From Geodermatophilus africanus (GTDB lineage Bacteria; Actinomycetota; Actinomycetes; Mycobacteriales; Geodermatophilaceae), in the NCBI RefSeq assembly GCF_900107105.1, contig NZ_FNOT01000001.1, positions 248,001 through 312,000 on the forward strand: 64,000 bases of DNA, given 5' to 3'. The position numbers were made by a program, and so were the translations under genes. Positions 26,422 through 34,500 of this stretch are shown here, piece after piece. How positions within the stretch are numbered: position 1 is the first letter of the stretch; each line of letters begins with the position of its first letter. The notes under the pieces were generated by a model. The model worked only from the letters and a program-made list of their open reading frames with translations, did no database searches and had not been told where the DNA came from.

Positions 26422-27393
26422 GTGGTCGGCGACCTCGGGAACGGACTGGCCTTCTTGGACGCCACCAGCGGGACACCACTGCACGAACTCTTCTGCAACG
26501 TCGACCTGCCGGACTGCCCCATACAGGAGACGGCTCACCAGGCGGGGCTGCAACTGCTGTGCGTCGCACGGACCCTGTCGTGCCTCTACCTCTCCAGTGA
26601 GCGACAGCCGGCGATGGCGGCGATGGCGGCGATGGACGTACTACACGACCAGGTGATGAGCACCGGGCTGTTGATCCCGCGGGGTATCCCCGATGTACAA
26701 GGCGGCTCCATCCCCGATGTACGAGGCGGCTCCGCCGAGCAGGCTCTCTGCAATCTGCGCATCCTGGTGAACGGCTGGGGCTACCGGCTCTTCTCGGTGA
26801 CCGTCGAGCAGCGAGCCACGGCGGTAGCGGCGATCGGCATCCGCGACCGTGCCACGTGCGTGCCGGTCAACACACGGTTCTCCGAAGCCATGGAGCAGGT
26901 CGTCCGACTGCTGGCGACCCTCGCGACCAGTCGCGATGACCGAGCGCTGCGTTGGGTCCGTCCGGCCGTTCAGGTCGCCTCCCTGAGGGCCGCCGGAGCC
27001 CTCGAAGGAGCCGTGACGGGCGAGACGTTGTCGACCCTGGGCCTCTGGAAGCGGCAGTCCGAGTATGCGAACCGGGTACTGAGCAGGAGGAGCGGGCTGC
27101 ACGTGCTTCTCGGCGTGGTCGATGCCGACCCGGGTCCGGCACCCGCCATCCGTCGGCTCCTCCCGGGCGTCCCGTTCGACCCTTCGGCACTGGGCGAGGA
27201 GTGGCGGGCGCTCGACACGGTGTTCTGCCTCGTCACATCGATCCTGGAGTCGGGCGACGCCACGGACGTAGTGTTCGATGACGCCGCCGGCGCCGCGGTG
27301 AGGCTGCTCGTCCTGAGGGGCCGCTTCCGCCCTCGCTCCATCGGCGTGGGGCCTCCGGAACGAGCCGGTGAGCAGGCGGGATCCTGGATCTGA
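26422..27393 (+). CDS. hypothetical orphan protein
   Basis: A 323-residue, mainly helical soluble protein without a recognised domain. The GTG at 26422 was chosen because a very strong GGGGGGAGGAGG lies five bases upstream; the frame is open further upstream but there it reads as shadow sequence. Residues ~63-72 are a triple AAM-type repeat (DNA at 26611-26635), and residues ~89-104 are a tandem duplication of IPDVQGGS/IPDVRGGS (DNA at 26686-26733). Cys and His are scattered without a zinc motif. Codon use is less GC-biased than in the neighbours, suggesting acquisition by transfer. It is isolated from the ABC operon on the opposite strand. Function unknown. Confidence 0.55.
   Translation: MVGDLGNGLAFLDATSGTPLHELFCNVDLPDCPIQETAHQAGLQLLCVARTLSCLYLSSERQPAMAAMAAMDVLHDQVMSTGLLIPRGIPDVQGGSIPDVRGGSAEQALCNLRILVNGWGYRLFSVTVEQRATAVAAIGIRDRATCVPVNTRFSEAMEQVVRLLATLATSRDDRALRWVRPAVQVASLRAAGALEGAVTGETLSTLGLWKRQSEYANRVLSRRSGLHVLLGVVDADPGPAPAIRRLLPGVPFDPSALGEEWRALDTVFCLVTSILESGDATDVVFDDAAGAAVRLLVLRGRFRPRSIGVGPPERAGEQAGSWI
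26611..26635 (+). repeat. 9-bp tandem repeat inside the orphan gene
   Basis: GCGATGGCG is repeated at 26611-26619 and 26620-26628, with a partial third copy to 26635. It encodes repeating AM/AAM residues and keeps frame. Confidence 0.8.
26686..26733 (+). repeat. 24-bp in-frame tandem duplication inside the orphan gene
   Basis: The unit 26686-26709 recurs at 26710-26733 with one substitution (CAA to CGA). It encodes IPDVQGGS followed by IPDVRGGS. Confidence 0.9.
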
Positions 27394-27486
27394 GCGGGGT
27401 TGCCGGAGGACGGGTCCCTGACGACGGATCACGGCGGACGTGGTGATGCCGTCGGGGACCACCCGAGCCGGTCATGGCTCCGGTCG

Positions 27487-27513
27487 AGCCGCCTTCCCTA
27501 GGGCGAGGCGGCT
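27487..27513 (+). terminator. hairpin after the orphan gene
   Basis: AGCCGCCT (27487-27494) pairs with AGGCGGCT (27506-27513) around a palindromic CCCTAGGG loop, 94 bp after the stop of the 323-residue orphan gene. It is the nearest strong stem. Confidence 0.4.
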
Positions 27514-27822
27514 CAGCTGGTGCGTCGAGCTGCGCCTGGCGTCCACCACGGCAGCTGGACCGGTCGAGCAGGTGGTCGACCTGACGGGCGGGTCAGCGCT
27601 CGAGGCAGCAGATGACGTCGATCTCGCAGTGCCCCTGATGCGATGAAGGAGCGGGGCCTCCGCTCCTTCATCGCATCAGGCGGTCGGACGGCGTGTGTGC
27701 TCAGCTCCCGGCGCGGCCGGTGGCGACGTCGTCCTGCTCGGTTCACCGCCATGCCCGGATCGGCGAGGACTCCGACGGCCTGCACGCGAACATGCGGGGC
27801 TCCCCCGTCATGAGCGCGGCAC
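27514..27822. other. gene-free stretch between the two orphan genes
   Basis: No supported coding sequence. A frame ending near 27646 contains VEQVVDLTGGSALEAADDVD, faintly like a dehydrogenase scrap, but too little remains to call. The notable content is the perfect hairpin at 27634-27680. Confidence 0.4.
27634..27680. repeat. perfect 21-bp inverted repeat (long hairpin)
   Basis: Arms 27634-27654 and 27660-27680 are exact reverse complements (starting CCTGATGCGATG) with a 5-nt loop GGCCT. It lies between two genes transcribed toward each other. There is no T-tract on either side. It could be a bidirectional terminator, a mobile hairpin or a transposon end. Confidence 0.9.
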
Positions 27823-28212
27823 TCAGGGCAGCGTCACCGAGTAGAACAACGAGACCTCTTGCACGCCGATCAGCGAGCCCGCCGGCGCCGGGGAGCCGTC
27901 CACCGAGCTCAGGGTCACGGTCAGCTCATTGCCCTTCGGCCTGAGGAGTCCCTCGCGGATGGTCTCCGTCCACCCCCGCTTGCCGGTCTCGAAGAAGAAG
28001 TCGGCTCCGATCGGACTGTTGTTGAGTTTCAGGTCCACCCTGATGCTCTCGTCCTTCTTCATGAATGGCCTCAGCCGGCAGATCAGGACCGAGGGGAGGT
28101 TCTCGTCCTCGTCGAGAGCGTCGAAGCACGGAAAGGTCTGCTGCGGGGCTGCGGCCTCCACGAGGAGCTCGTTGTCCTGGACGACGACGTAGGCAGCGAC
28201 TGTGGTCGGCAT
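27823..28212 (-). CDS. hypothetical orphan beta-rich protein
   Basis: A 129-residue soluble protein with no signal peptide. Alternating hydrophobic strands (VAAYVVVQDNELLVEAA, VLICRLRPF, SIRVDLKLNNSPIGADFFF, NELTVTLSSVDG, VQEVSLFYSVTLP) point to a beta-sandwich. I recognise no family. The ATG at 28210-28212 follows GGGAGA. It is convergent with the other orphan gene and shares its less biased codon use, so both may belong to one acquired patch. Confidence 0.5.
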   Translation of the reverse strand: MPTTVAAYVVVQDNELLVEAAAPQQTFPCFDALDEDENLPSVLICRLRPFMKKDESIRVDLKLNNSPIGADFFFETGKRGWTETIREGLLRPKGNELTVTLSSVDGSPAPAGSLIGVQEVSLFYSVTLP

Positions 28213-28442
28213 GAGGGTCTCCCGATTCCGGACCCCGCGCGGTGCGGAGCCTCTGCGACCCCTCGGGGGCCTACTCGACAGAGGCAGCGCGACTCCCGCT
28301 GATACCGCGCCGAACCCGGGTCCCCCCCCCGGTCGTCCGCGATGGCGCCCGTGGTGTCGACCCGCCCCCGAGGAGTGCCTCTCCCCTCGGGCTGAGCATT
28401 CGCGAGGGCCACGAACTCGGTCGTCTGAGGGGGATCGAGCGG

Positions 28443-29477
28443 CTACGCCTCTTCGCGCGGGCGCTGGGCCTCGCCTGCCGCTTCGGCGTCCTCCCCTGTC
28501 TCGGCGTCCGCCCCCCCACCGAAGTGGACGTCCACCTGTTGGTGCTTCACCGCCCGCTGGGCGCGCGCCGCATCGGCGAACACCCGCTCGTCGCCCTCGG
28601 TCAGGTCCTTGTGGTCGACGAAGGGGGTCAGCAGCGCCCGGGGGTACAGGTGGTCCACCCGGACGGCGTCGATCTCCACGCACAGCATCAGCGCGACCGC
28701 GGCCAGGTAGATGAACGCGAACAGACCGAGGACCAGGGCGAACACCGCGTCGACGGCGCTGGCGTTGGCCACCACGCGGGCGACGTAGACGCCGCCGAAG
28801 GACTGCAGCAGCTGCCACAGCACCGCTGCGGCCAGGGCACCGGGGAGCACCTGCCGGGTGGTCAGCCGGCGGACGGTGGTGATGCGGAAGCCGAGCACGA
28901 AGACCGCGGCGTTGGCCAGCACCGAGGCGACCGTCAGCAGCACGGTCAGCCACCCGCTGAAGCCGCCGTAGGCCGCCGCGCCGCTGCCGAGGGCGGAGAG
29001 GACGGTGCTGGCCAGCACGAGCAGGCCCAGGGTGCACAGCAGCAGCAGGCTGCGCCCGCGGGAGGTGATCGGGTCCGGCCGGCTGTGCCGCGGCACCGCC
29101 CACACCGTGTTCATCGCGTGCTGGATCGCCTGGCCCATGCCGAGGGCCCCGTAGAGGGCGACCAGCCCGCCGACGACGAGCCCGGTGACCCCGCCGCCGA
29201 GGCCCTCCGGCCGGGCCAGCTGCGGCCCGATCACCGGGAACTCCGCCAACGCCGAGTCCAGCAGCCGCTGCTGCAGCTCCGGGTCCCCGGCCAGCACCAG
29301 GCCCAGCACGGTGGCGAGCAGGAGCAGGGTCGGGAAGAGCGACAGGAAGCCGTAGTAGGTGATCAGCGCCGCGAGGAAGTGGCCGTCGTCGTCCATGAAC
29401 TTGTAGAGCACCGCGATGGGGAAGCCGGCCGCCGGGTGCCGGCGCTGGAACCGGTCGACCCGCTGGGTCCACCTCAT
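28443..29477 (-). CDS. YihY/BrkB-family inner membrane protein
   Basis: A 344-residue protein with six helices in the YihY/virulence factor BrkB family. The early DDDGHFLAALITYYGFLSLFPTLLLL segment and the IQHAMNTVWAVP block are characteristic. The older label ribonuclease BN for this family is incorrect; its function is unknown, though some members affect envelope properties. The C-terminal ~60 residues are hydrophilic and Ala/Glu-rich. The ATG at 29475-29477 is divergent from the HbpS-like gene at 29516, with only 38 bp between. Confidence 0.85.
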   Translation of the reverse strand: MRWTQRVDRFQRRHPAAGFPIAVLYKFMDDDGHFLAALITYYGFLSLFPTLLLLATVLGLVLAGDPELQQRLLDSALAEFPVIGPQLARPEGLGGGVTGLVVGGLVALYGALGMGQAIQHAMNTVWAVPRHSRPDPITSRGRSLLLLCTLGLLVLASTVLSALGSGAAAYGGFSGWLTVLLTVASVLANAAVFVLGFRITTVRRLTTRQVLPGALAAAVLWQLLQSFGGVYVARVVANASAVDAVFALVLGLFAFIYLAAVALMLCVEIDAVRVDHLYPRALLTPFVDHKDLTEGDERVFADAARAQRAVKHQQVDVHFGGGADAETGEDAEAAGEAQRPREEA

Positions 29478-29515
29478 GGCCGACAGCCTGCCGCCTCAGG
29501 CGGTAGGAAGGGGAC

Positions 29516-29986
29516 ATGGCCGACTCCTCCCCGTCCCTCGCCGAGCTCGCCGCCGAGGAGGAGGAGCTGCAGTTCGGCAGCTTCACCAACGACGACGCCT
29601 GGGACCTCGGCGCGGCGCTGGTGGCGGCCGCCCGGCGGGACGGCGCCCCGGTGGCGGTCGACGTCAGCCGGCACGGCCACCAGCTCTTCCACGCCTCGCT
29701 CCCGGGGACCAGCCCGGACAACGACTCCTGGATCCAGCGCAAGACCCGCGTGGTGCAGCGCTTCGGGCACAGCAGCCTGCACGTCCGGCAGGCCTCGATC
29801 GAGCGGGGGACGACGTTCGAGGCGGAGTTCGGCCTCGACCCCGCCCTCTACGCGGCCCACGGCGGGGCGTTTCCCGTCGCCGTCCGCTCGGTGGGCCCGG
29901 TCGGCGCCGTCGTCGTCTCCGGGCTGCCGCAGCTCGAGGACCACCGCATGGTGGTCGCCGCCATCCGGGCGCACCTGGGCCGGTGA
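29516..29986 (+). CDS. HbpS-like/UPF0303 haem-degrading-type protein
   Basis: A 156-residue soluble protein of the HbpS/UPF0303 group. The GDxAWxLG pattern appears as DDAWDLGAALVAAARRDGAPVAVDVSR, followed by HQLFHASLPGTSPDND and WIQRKTRVVQRFGHSS, which are conserved. Relatives bind haem and some degrade it, but many are uncharacterised. The ATG is at 29516. Confidence 0.8.
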   Translation: MADSSPSLAELAAEEEELQFGSFTNDDAWDLGAALVAAARRDGAPVAVDVSRHGHQLFHASLPGTSPDNDSWIQRKTRVVQRFGHSSLHVRQASIERGTTFEAEFGLDPALYAAHGGAFPVAVRSVGPVGAVVVSGLPQLEDHRMVVAAIRAHLGR

Positions 29987-30014
29987 CCCCCTCGGCTCGC
30001 CCCGACCGGCGGAG

Positions 30015-30563
30015 TCAGCCGCGTCCCAGCCGGGCCAGCACCCGGGTCGTGCGGTCGGCGTCCGCCGGCGGCTCGGTCCCGGGCCGGCAGATGCCCTCCG
30101 TGTAGAGCGCGTCCCCGAACGCGTCCGCCCCGGACTCCACGCGGTCCAGCTCGATGTCGGTGAGCGCGGGGTCCCCGCCGACCGACCGGGCGACGTCCCA
30201 GCGGTGCACCACCATGTCCCAGACGTAGAACTGCTCGAGGGTCGCGCCGACCGTCGTCGGCCCGAAGAAGCCCTCGTACGCCTGCTCCGCGACGGCCGGG
30301 TCGGCGACCGCCGCCGCGACCCGCGCGGCGTGCGCGCGCCAGGCCGCGGCCGGGCCGGCGTCGACGTCCGGCTCCTGACCGAGGTCGACGCCGCGGCCGG
30401 TGAGGAACTCGCGCTGGGTCTGCACGAGGTGCCGGACGACCTCGCGCACGGTCCACCCCTCGCAGGTCGAGGGCCGGTCCCACGCGTCGGTCGGGACGGC
30501 GTCGAGGACGGCGGTCAGCGGGCGGTCGGCCGTGGTGTAGGCGGCGGCGATGGGGGTCGTCAT
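30015..30563 (-). CDS. TIGR03086-type metal-binding (DinB/mycothiol maleylpyruvate isomerase-like) protein
   Basis: A 182-residue helical-bundle protein. RPLTAVLDAVPTDAWDRPSTCEGWTVREVVRHLVQTQREF holds the first metal-binding His region, and FYVWDMVVHRWDVARSVGGD is the second (VHRWDV). This is the TIGR03086 branch of the DinB-like superfamily, which includes mycothiol-dependent enzymes in actinobacteria. Its substrate is unknown. The ATG at 30561-30563 was chosen over an upstream frame that is not protein-like. It is divergent from the AraC-family gene, with 37 bp between. Confidence 0.8.
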   Translation of the reverse strand: MTTPIAAAYTTADRPLTAVLDAVPTDAWDRPSTCEGWTVREVVRHLVQTQREFLTGRGVDLGQEPDVDAGPAAAWRAHAARVAAAVADPAVAEQAYEGFFGPTTVGATLEQFYVWDMVVHRWDVARSVGGDPALTDIELDRVESGADAFGDALYTEGICRPGTEPPADADRTTRVLARLGRG

Positions 30564-30600
30564 GGCCGGGACGATAGGAGCCGGGCAGGGTGGGGTCTTG

Positions 30601-31437
30601 ATGGAACCCGACACCGCCCCGCGCCCCCTGGACTCCGTCGAACGCGCCCACCTGCGCGCCCCCGGCGACGCCTCGCACGTCATGTACCGCTACGAGGCGG
30701 CGCCGGGGTTCGCCGGCCTGCTGCAGCGGTTCTGGATCCCGGTCTGGTCCGTGCCGCCCAGCAGGGAGGCGCCGCAGCACGTGCTGCAGTACCCGGTCAC
30801 CCTGCTCGTGGTCTCCGGCGACTACGCCCGCTTCTACGGCGTCGTGTCCGGCCTGTCGACCACCACGCTGACCGGCGACGGCTGGGCGGTCGGGGTCATG
30901 TGCGCCCCGGCCGCCGGCGCGCTCGTCGCCCGCGGGTCGGTCGCCCCGTACACCGACCGGCACGTCCCGCTGACCGAGGTGCTGGGCGACGACGGCGACC
31001 GGCTGACCGCACGCGTGCGGGCGGCGATGGCCGGCGACCCGACGTCCCCCGCTGCGCACCGGACGGCGATGGACGCCTTCGGTGACGCGCTGCGCCCGCT
31101 GCTGCCCGTCGACGCCGAGGGCGAGCTGGTCAACCGGGTGGTGGCCTTCGTGGAGGGCGACCGCGAGGTGACCCGGGTGGCCCGGGTCTGCGACGCCTTC
31201 GGCCTGTCCGAACGGGCGTTGCAGCGGCTCGTGCAGCGCCGGCTCGGGCTGACGCCGAAGTGGCTGATCCAGCGCCGCCGGCTGCAGGAGGCCGCCGAGC
31301 GGCTGCGCGTCGGGGGCACGACCCTCGCCGAGGTGTCGGCGCTGCTCGGCTACGCCGACCAGCCGCACTTCAGCCGCGACTTCTCCCGGGTCACCGGGAT
31401 GACGCCGGGCGCCTTCGCCGCCCGCTACACCGGCTGA
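30601..31437 (+). CDS. AraC-family transcriptional regulator
   Basis: A 278-residue regulator. The C-terminal ~100 residues are the two-helix-turn-helix AraC domain: VARVCDAFGLSERALQRLVQRRLGLTPKWLIQRRRLQEA then LAEVSALLGYADQPHFSRDFSRVTGMTPGAFA. The N-terminal part with RFWIPVWSV resembles the DUF6597-type sensor found in such regulators. The ATG at 30601 was preferred. The divergent DinB-like gene is a likely target, since their start regions are only 37 bp apart. Confidence 0.85.
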   Translation: MEPDTAPRPLDSVERAHLRAPGDASHVMYRYEAAPGFAGLLQRFWIPVWSVPPSREAPQHVLQYPVTLLVVSGDYARFYGVVSGLSTTTLTGDGWAVGVMCAPAAGALVARGSVAPYTDRHVPLTEVLGDDGDRLTARVRAAMAGDPTSPAAHRTAMDAFGDALRPLLPVDAEGELVNRVVAFVEGDREVTRVARVCDAFGLSERALQRLVQRRLGLTPKWLIQRRRLQEAAERLRVGGTTLAEVSALLGYADQPHFSRDFSRVTGMTPGAFAARYTG

Positions 31438-31451
31438 CCCCGCCACCTCTC

Positions 31452-31498
31452 GTGCACACATGGTGGTCTGCGCGGCCCGGAGACCACGACGTGTGCAC
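31452..31498. terminator. bidirectional terminator hairpin
   Basis: Arms 31452-31469 and 31481-31498 pair at 16 of 18 positions around an 11-nt loop, between the convergent AraC and P-type ATPase genes. The arms share a GTGC...GGTGGT pattern with the hairpin at 55911-55960. Confidence 0.7.
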
Positions 31499-31509
31499 AC
31501 GACGGCCGG

Positions 31510-34500
31510 TCAGGACGCCGGCGCGGGCTCCAGCTCGGGCCGCGGCTGCCGCGCGGGTCCCGGCCCCGCCGGCGGCACCCCGCGCACCCGCGCCACCAGC
31601 GCCGGCACGACCTCGGCCCCGGCGGTGCCCGCCGCCGCGCAGCCGAGCACGACCAGCCAGGCCAGCGGGTCCAGCGGCGTGCAGCCGAAGAAGCGGCTGA
31701 GACCCGGCGTCTGGACGACGGCGGCGAGGACGGCGAGCGAGCCCGCGGCGGTGACCAGCACCAGCGGGCTGCGCCGGCCGGCCCACGCGGTCTGCCCGAG
31801 TTGGGTCGTGATGAGCGCGGCCAGGCCCATCGTCCCGGCCCGGCCGCGGAACCCGGTGAGCCGCCCGACGGTCCAGGCCGCGGTCGCGCCGGCGGTGGTG
31901 GCCGCCCCGCGGACCAGCACCATCCGCCGCACCTCCTGGGCGAAGCCGCGCCGCGGCCCGGCCTCGAGCACCGCGGCCAGCGGGTGCCCGGCCAGCGGGC
32001 CGTCGTCGCCGCCCGGGGCGGTGCCCCGCGGCGCGGCCACGGCGACGGCCAGCGCAGGGAACATGTCGGTGAGCAGGTTGACCAGCAGCAGCTGCCGGGT
32101 GTTCAGCGGCGCCCGCCCGCCGAAGGCGGTGCCGAGCACGGTGAACGCCACCTCGCCGGCGTTGCCGCCGACGAGCACCGAGACGGCGTCCTGCACCCGT
32201 GCCCACATCGCCCGGCCCTCGGCGACGGCGTCGACCAGCCGGGTGAGGTCCAGGTCGGTGAGGACCAGGTCGGCGGCGGCGCGGGCAGCCGGCGACTCGG
32301 CACCGGAGACGCCCACGCCGACGTCGGCCAGCCGGATCGCGGCGGCGTCGTTCACCCCGTCGCCGGTCATCGCCAGGGTCGCCCCGGCACGGCGCAGCGC
32401 GGCGACCAGCGACACCTTCTGCTCCGGTGACAGCCGGGCGAACACCGCGGTCTCGCGCACCATGCGGGCCCGCTCGGCATCCGGGGCGCGGGCGAACTCC
32501 GCGCCGGTCACCACGCGGTCGGCGCCGGGGACGCCGGCCTGGGCGGCGATCGCGCGGGCAGTCCCGGGGTGGTCGCCGGTGGCGACGACCACCCGGACGC
32601 CGGCGGCCCGCAGCTGCTCGACGGCCGCGACCGAGGACTCCCGCACCGTGTCGGCCAGCCCGACCAGCCCGCGCAGTGTGAGGTCGGCGGCGGCCTCCTC
32701 GAGGTCGTCGGCGCCGTCGTGCGCGCGGTCGGCGACGGCCAGCACCCGCAGCCCCTCGGCGGCTAGCTCCTGCACCCGTCCGGTGAGGTCCCCGGCGTCC
32801 CGGCACCGGGCGGCGACCACCTCGGGCGCGCCCTTGACCACGAGCCGGCCGTCGCGCACGGCCGCGGAGAAGCCCCGGCCGGCGGCGAACGGCAGGCTCT
32901 CCCCCGCATCGCCGTCGGGGCACACGCCGCGCTCCTCGGCCGCCTCGACGACCGCCCGGTCGGTCTCGTGCGCCTGGTCGTCGCCGTTGCCGACACCGGC
33001 CGCGACCAGCTGCAGCAGCCCCTCCTCGTCGAGCTCCCCGTCCAGCGGGATGAGGCGGGCGACGCGCAGCCGGTTCTCCGTCAGCGTCCCGGTCTTGTCG
33101 AAGCAGACGGTGTCCACCCGGCCCAGCGCCTCGAGCACCCGCGCGCTGCGGACGACGGCACCCCGCCGGGACAGCCGCCGCGCCGCGGCCTGCTGCGCCA
33201 CCGTCGCGACCAGCGGCAGCCCCTCGGGCACCGCGGCGACCGCGACGGCCACGCCGTCCCGCACCGCGTCGCGCAGCGGGCGGCGCCACAGGACGCCGAG
33301 GCCGGCGACCACGGCACCGCCGGCCAGCGTCATGGGGAGCACCTGGCGGGTCAGCTCGCCCAGCCGCGCCTGGACGCCGGCCGGGGGCGCCGCGCCGCCG
33401 GCCGCCCGCGCCGCACGCCCGGCCTGGGTGGCCTCCCCCACCGCCACGACCACGGCGCGCCCGCGACCGGCGACCACCGTGGTGCCGTCGAAGAGCATGC
33501 AGCTGCGGTCGGCGACCTCGGCCCCCGGCGTCGCCGGCACCGACTTGCCCACCGACAGCGACTCCCCGGTCAGGTTCGACTCGTCGACCTCCAGGTCGAC
33601 CGCCTCCAGCAACCGGGCGTCGCAGGCCAGCACGTCGCCGGGCTCGACCTGCACCACGTCGCCGACGCGCAGCGCGCTGCCGGGCACGTCCTCCCGGCCG
33701 CCGTCGGTCTCCCGGTGGACGACGACGTCCTGCTCCAGCAGCAGCGACTCCAGCGCCGTCTCCGCCCGCAGCCGCTGCAGGCCGCTCACCAGCGAGTTGG
33801 CCACGGTGACGCTGCCGACCAGGACCGCGTCGGTCGCCTCGCCGAGCATCGCCGTGGCCGCGGCGCCCGTGCCGAGGACCGGGGTGAGCGGATCGGCCAG
33901 CTCGGCGGCGACGGTGCGGACGAACCGGGACGGCCCGCGCACCGTCGGGTGCGCCCGGAGCCGGCGGAACCTGACCGGCCGGGCGTCCTCCGGAGCGGGC
34001 AGCTCGGCCAGCCGGTGCACCACCTCGTCGGGGTCCAGCGCGTGCCAGGGGGTGTGCACCGTCGGCGGCGGCACCGGTCGGCCCGCGGCACGGACGGCGG
34101 CCCAGGTGCCACCCAGCATCGCGACGGTCGTGGCGGTCTTGCCGGGCGAGGTCGCCTTCTGCTGCCCGTACCGCTCGCTGCCGACGGCGGCCAGCAGCGC
34201 GCCCAGGACGTTGCCGGTGAGCGCCGCCTGCACCGAGCGCCGGCTGACCGTGCGGGCCGCCGCCGTCGCCGCGACCACCCGGCAGGCGTCGGTCAGTCCC
34301 GGGCCGGTCACCAGGTCGGCGCCCCACGCGGGCGAGCAGCCGGGCCGGACGGGCGCGACGGACACGTCGGCGGCCAGCAGCGCGGGGCCGTCGGTGTCGC
34401 TGACCACGAGGACGCCGCGCCCGTCGTCCTGGAGCCGCCGCACCGTGTCCACCAGCGGCTCGTCCGCGGGGGCCACCTCGTCGGCGGCCGCGGCCACCTC

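Noticed and set aside
27440-27646. Dehydrogenase-like fragment VEQVVDLTGG
   Set aside because: Only about ten residues resemble the family and no further part is present.
28322-28330. Run of nine C residues as a phase-variable switch
   Set aside because: It lies in an intergenic stretch, outside any supported reading frame or obvious promoter spacer.
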